Below, piece after piece: positions 61,719-64,000 of a stretch of DNA of 64,000 bases. The notes beneath the pieces are model-generated. The model searched no databases, was not told where the DNA came from, and saw nothing but the letters and a program-made list of their open reading frames with translations. The position numbers were made by a program, and so were the translations under genes. Origin of the DNA: Streptomyces violascens (lineage in GTDB: Bacteria > Actinomycetota > Actinomycetes > Streptomycetales > Streptomycetaceae); the NCBI RefSeq assembly GCF_014649955.1, contig NZ_BMUA01000002.1, positions 186,001 through 250,000 on the forward strand. Direction: 5' to 3'. Position 1 is the first letter of the stretch. Each line of letters begins with the position of its first letter.

Positions 61719-62366
61719 TCAGCCCCGGTCGAGGTAGGCGAGCACCGCGAGGACCCGGCGATTGTCGTCGTCGGAGACCGGCAGGCCCAGCTTCACGAAG
61801 ATGTTGGACGTGTGCTTGGCGATCGCCCGCTCGGTCACGACCAGACGCTCGGCTATCGCCGCGTTCGAGCGGCCCTGCGCCATCAGCTCCATCACCTCCA
61901 GCTCGCGCGGGGTGAGCCCGCCCATCGGCTCGTCCCGCACCCGTCGGGACAGGAGCTGCTGGATGACCTGCGGGTCCATCGCGGTGCCGCCGCCCGCCAC
62001 CCGGCGTACCGCGTCGATGAACTGCGCCGCGTCGAACACCCGGTCCTTGAGGAGGTAGCCGACCCCGCCGTTGCCGTCCGCGAGGAGCTCGCGCGCGTAC
62101 AGCTGCTCCACGTGCTGGGACAGGACCAGGACCGGCAGGCCGGGCCGGGCGCGGCGGGCGGCGAGCGCGCACTGGAGGCCCTCGTCGGTGTGCGACGGCG
62201 GAAGCCGGACGTCGACGATCGCGACGTCCGGCTCCAGTTCGGTCAACGCCCGGGTCAGCTCCGGTCCGCTCTCGACGGCGGCGAGGATCTCGAAGTCGAA
62301 CGCCTCCAGCATTCTGACCAGGCCGTCGCGGAGCAGGAACAGGTCCTCGGCTAGGACAACTCGCAA
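61719..62366 (-). CDS. NarL/LuxR-type response regulator
   Basis: 215 residues. The receiver domain has VVLAEDLFLLRDGLVRML, DVAIVDVRLPPSHTDEG (phospho-Asp) and GVGYLLKDRV (conserved Lys). The C-terminal LuxR HTH is GLTPRELEVMELMAQGRSNAAIAERLVVTERAIAKHTSNIFVKLGL. Start TTG 62366 is in the tail of the kinase gene, with GGAG upstream; the two frames overlap by 16 bases, so translation is coupled. It is a partner of the kinase at 62351-63616. Regulon unknown. Confidence 0.9.
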   Translation of the reverse strand: MRVVLAEDLFLLRDGLVRMLEAFDFEILAAVESGPELTRALTELEPDVAIVDVRLPPSHTDEGLQCALAARRARPGLPVLVLSQHVEQLYARELLADGNGGVGYLLKDRVFDAAQFIDAVRRVAGGGTAMDPQVIQQLLSRRVRDEPMGGLTPRELEVMELMAQGRSNAAIAERLVVTERAIAKHTSNIFVKLGLPVSDDDNRRVLAVLAYLDRG

Positions 62367-63616
62367 GGGATCTCCATGGTCACCAGGGTGGGACCGCCCG
62401 CGGGGCTGCTGACGGCCAGGACGCCGTCGAATGTACCGAGCCGGCGCTCGACCCCGCTCAGGCCGGTGCCCGCCCCGGTCCGCGCACCGCCCTTGCCGTT
62501 GTCGCCCACGGACACCCGCAGCGCGCCCGCCCCGTACGACAGGTCGACCCAGATGCTGTCCGCGTCCGCGTGCTTGACCGCGTTGGTGAGTGCCTCGCTG
62601 ACCGCGAAGTACGCGGCCGACTCGACCGGCGCCTCGGCGCGGGCCCGCTCCGGCAGGTCCACCGACACGTCGGTCGGCACGGGCAGCCGCAGCGCCAACG
62701 CCCGTACGGCATCGGCCAGCCCGCGCTCGGCGAGGACCGGCGGGTGGATGCCGCGCACCAGGTCGCGCAGCTCGGTCAGCGCCTCGGCGGAGGACTCGCG
62801 GGCCATCGCGAGGAGCTGCTTGGCCTTCGCCGGGTCCGTCTCGACGAGCGCCTCGATGGTGCCCAGGTTCATGCCCATCGCGACCAGGCGGGCCTGCGCC
62901 CCGTCGTGCAAGTCCCGCTCGATGCGGCGCAGTTCGGCCGCCGAGGTGTCCACGGCGTCGTGCCGGGTCTCGGTGAGCCGGTCCACGCGCTGCGCCAGCT
63001 CGGCCTCGCGGGACGGCGCGAGCAGCGCCCGGGCCAGCTGGAAGTGGCCGCGCAGCAGGGCCGGGTTGACGAACATGCCGAGCACGAACATCGCGGTGCC
63101 CAGCGCCGCGGCCGCGTACGCGGTCCCCTGGCTGACGACGTGGACGAACAGGAACCAGTCGCCGCCCGCGTCCGCGATCGGCCGCCACACGCCGAGCGCG
63201 AGGACCCAGCCGTACGCCATGTACAGGATCAGGACCGGCGGCAGCAGCGCGGTGGCGAACCCGGCCGTCATGTCGGCGAGCATCCAGCGCAGGTCGTGCC
63301 AGGTCGCCGGGTCGCGCAGCATGACCGTGCACCGCTGGACCCAGCCGGCAAGACCCGGCCGGTGCGGCACCGGCCGGTACGCCGAGGGGATGCGCACCCC
63401 GCTCCAGCGAGCGGCCAGCTCCCGCCGGAAGTTCGCGTGGGCCCGCACCCGCTCGATGACCAGCGGGGTGGCCAGCACGCCGACGCCGATGGGTATGAGA
63501 CCGATGGAGACGACGGTGAGCGTGAAGAGCACGATCGACCCCGTGATCGAGACGACACTGAGGGCGAGCCCCCGTGGCCCCGCGAGCAGAGCGTCCCGTG
63601 CCTTGGCCGCGTTCAT
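62351..63616 (-). CDS. Two-component sensor histidine kinase (HisKA_3 type)
   Basis: 421 residues. Four hydrophobic helices (~20-195) form an integral sensor, for example SVVSITGSIVLFTLTVVSIGLIPIGVGVLATPL. The dimerisation domain RRIERDLHDGAQARLVAMGMNLG holds the phosphorylated His. The ATP-binding domain has VSEALTNAVKHADADSIWVDLS (N box) and GDNGKGGARTGAGTGLSGVERRLG (G boxes). ATG 63616 has GGGGAAG upstream. It probably responds to a membrane or envelope signal. A dispersed repeat lies 101 bases upstream. Confidence 0.92.
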   Translation of the reverse strand: MNAAKARDALLAGPRGLALSVVSITGSIVLFTLTVVSIGLIPIGVGVLATPLVIERVRAHANFRRELAARWSGVRIPSAYRPVPHRPGLAGWVQRCTVMLRDPATWHDLRWMLADMTAGFATALLPPVLILYMAYGWVLALGVWRPIADAGGDWFLFVHVVSQGTAYAAAALGTAMFVLGMFVNPALLRGHFQLARALLAPSREAELAQRVDRLTETRHDAVDTSAAELRRIERDLHDGAQARLVAMGMNLGTIEALVETDPAKAKQLLAMARESSAEALTELRDLVRGIHPPVLAERGLADAVRALALRLPVPTDVSVDLPERARAEAPVESAAYFAVSEALTNAVKHADADSIWVDLSYGAGALRVSVGDNGKGGARTGAGTGLSGVERRLGTFDGVLAVSSPAGGPTLVTMEIPCELS

Positions 63617-63716
63617 GTGCTTCCCCGTCTCCTTAGGTGCGCCGCGGTGACCACGCCCCGTTTCGAGGGGTGCGGGGCCGCGATCCTTGTGCGGCTCGGC
63701 CGCGTGGGCGCGACCA

Positions 63717-63765
63717 GCCTCCCCCAAGCTCTCAACTTCGTTCGAGCAGGGGGGACCCCCATCGG
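63717..63765 (+). repeat. 49-bp dispersed repeat, copy 2
   Basis: Same element as at 12175-12223, here on the plus strand and in an intergenic region. TCCCCC and GGGGGGA plus GCTC and GAGC form the hairpin arms. It would be in the leader or promoter of the kinase transcript. Confidence 0.85.
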
Positions 63766-63942
63766 TCCGCAGTCGAACAACTGCATAACCGGCGGAGCGC
63801 TGGGTGCCGGGCGGGCCTGGCTCCCAGTGTCGCCCGGGCGCGAGCCCGGAGTCACTGGGCCCCACCCCCGCCCAGGGGGTGTTGCCAGCACCACCATGCC
63901 GGCCCGTGTTCTGCCCGCCTCGCAGAGACGCCGCATGCGAAA

Positions 63943-63970
63943 GGGCGGGGCACCCTTGGGTACCCCGCCC
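63943..63970 (-). terminator. Stem-loop terminator of the gene entering from the right edge
   Basis: GGGCGGGG-CACCC (63943-63955) pairs with GGGTACCCCGCCC (63958-63970) with one mismatch and a 2-base gap. It follows the presumed stop codon at 63983-63985 of a minus-strand gene outside the window. Confidence 0.65.
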
Positions 63971-63982
63971 TCAACTCCTCTG

Positions 63983-64000
63983 TCAGGGTGCGTACTTGTA
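63983..64000 (-). CDS. Last codons of a gene that continues beyond the window (partial)
   Basis: The reverse strand reads Tyr-Lys-Tyr-Ala-Pro-stop. With the terminator just behind, this is probably the 3' end of a gene on the minus strand. Too short to name; the reading frame is inferred. Confidence 0.35.
   Translation of the reverse strand, partial: YKYAP

Larger units (their letters stand above)
63617..63982. other. Intergenic region upstream of the sensor kinase
   Basis: 366 bases without a convincing gene. It contains the leader and promoter of the kinase (not clearly recognisable), the dispersed repeat copy at 63717-63765, and the terminator at 63943-63970. G/C-rich stretches near 63800-63870 could form small hairpins. 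Confidence 0.5.

Overview
The window is a high-GC Streptomyces chromosome segment. Signs of this are GC-rich third codon positions, GTG and TTG starts, a single TTA codon in about 52 genes, an actinobacterial maltose locus without its own ATPase, glnA2-, nadE- and glnE-like genes, and intergenic repeats typical of the genus. It looks like chromosomal core to sub-core sequence. I see no transposase, integrase, tRNA, rRNA, CRISPR array or large biosynthetic cluster.

Region by region. 0-8 kb: the tail of a drug-efflux permease with a TetR regulator, a membrane-anchored endonuclease/exonuclease/phosphatase-fold protein, glutamine-dependent NAD synthetase, a DUF4352-type membrane protein, an APC permease and a DUF998/hydrolase pair. 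8.05-8.33 kb: a repeat island bracketed by a long inverted repeat. 8.4-14.4 kb: a secreted sedolisin protease, a DUF305/DUF3105 pair, a small secreted protein whose reading frame contains a dispersed repeat, and a large APC transporter. 14.7-18.5 kb: a GlnA2-type glutamine synthetase homologue, a SufS-like desulfurase divergent from a CGNR regulator, and a tautomerase. 18.5-29.7 kb: a coupled three-gene set (phosphoesterase, MFS, propeller-like protein), an acyltransferase, a PIG-L deacetylase, glnE and a PAP2 protein.

29.8-47.9 kb is the alpha-glucan region. malE-malF-malG sit at the centre. On each side is a GH13 alpha-glucosidase followed by a LacI-type regulator, so the locus is nearly mirror-symmetric. 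A cyanate operon (cynS, cynT, divergent cynR) interrupts it. Then come a secreted alpha-amylase and a 1766-residue secreted double GH13 enzyme (alpha-amylase plus type I pullulanase). Repeated CTTGC-type boxes lie in front of malE, the divergent glucosidase and the amylase, consistent with MalR control. The inferred pathway is: secreted enzymes cut starch, MalEFG with an ATPase encoded elsewhere imports maltodextrins, and the two cytoplasmic glucosidases release glucose.

47.9-64 kb is regulatory and envelope-related: a STAND ATPase with a TTA codon and no DNA-binding domain, a receiver-SpoIIE phosphatase, a GNAT, an operon pairing a predicted diiron protein (PF10118 type) with a plant-type ferredoxin reductase and a TetR regulator, an ECF-sigma-like membrane-anchored protein, a PTP, a rhomboid-like protein, a lipoprotein, a DUF1996 protein, an RlmG-like methyltransferase and an overlapping histidine kinase/response regulator pair.

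The best candidates for undescribed biology are the putative self-contained diiron oxygenase-like operon (52.2-54.9 kb), the anchored sigma-like protein beside it, the mirrored maltose locus, and repeats that have entered or ended coding sequences.
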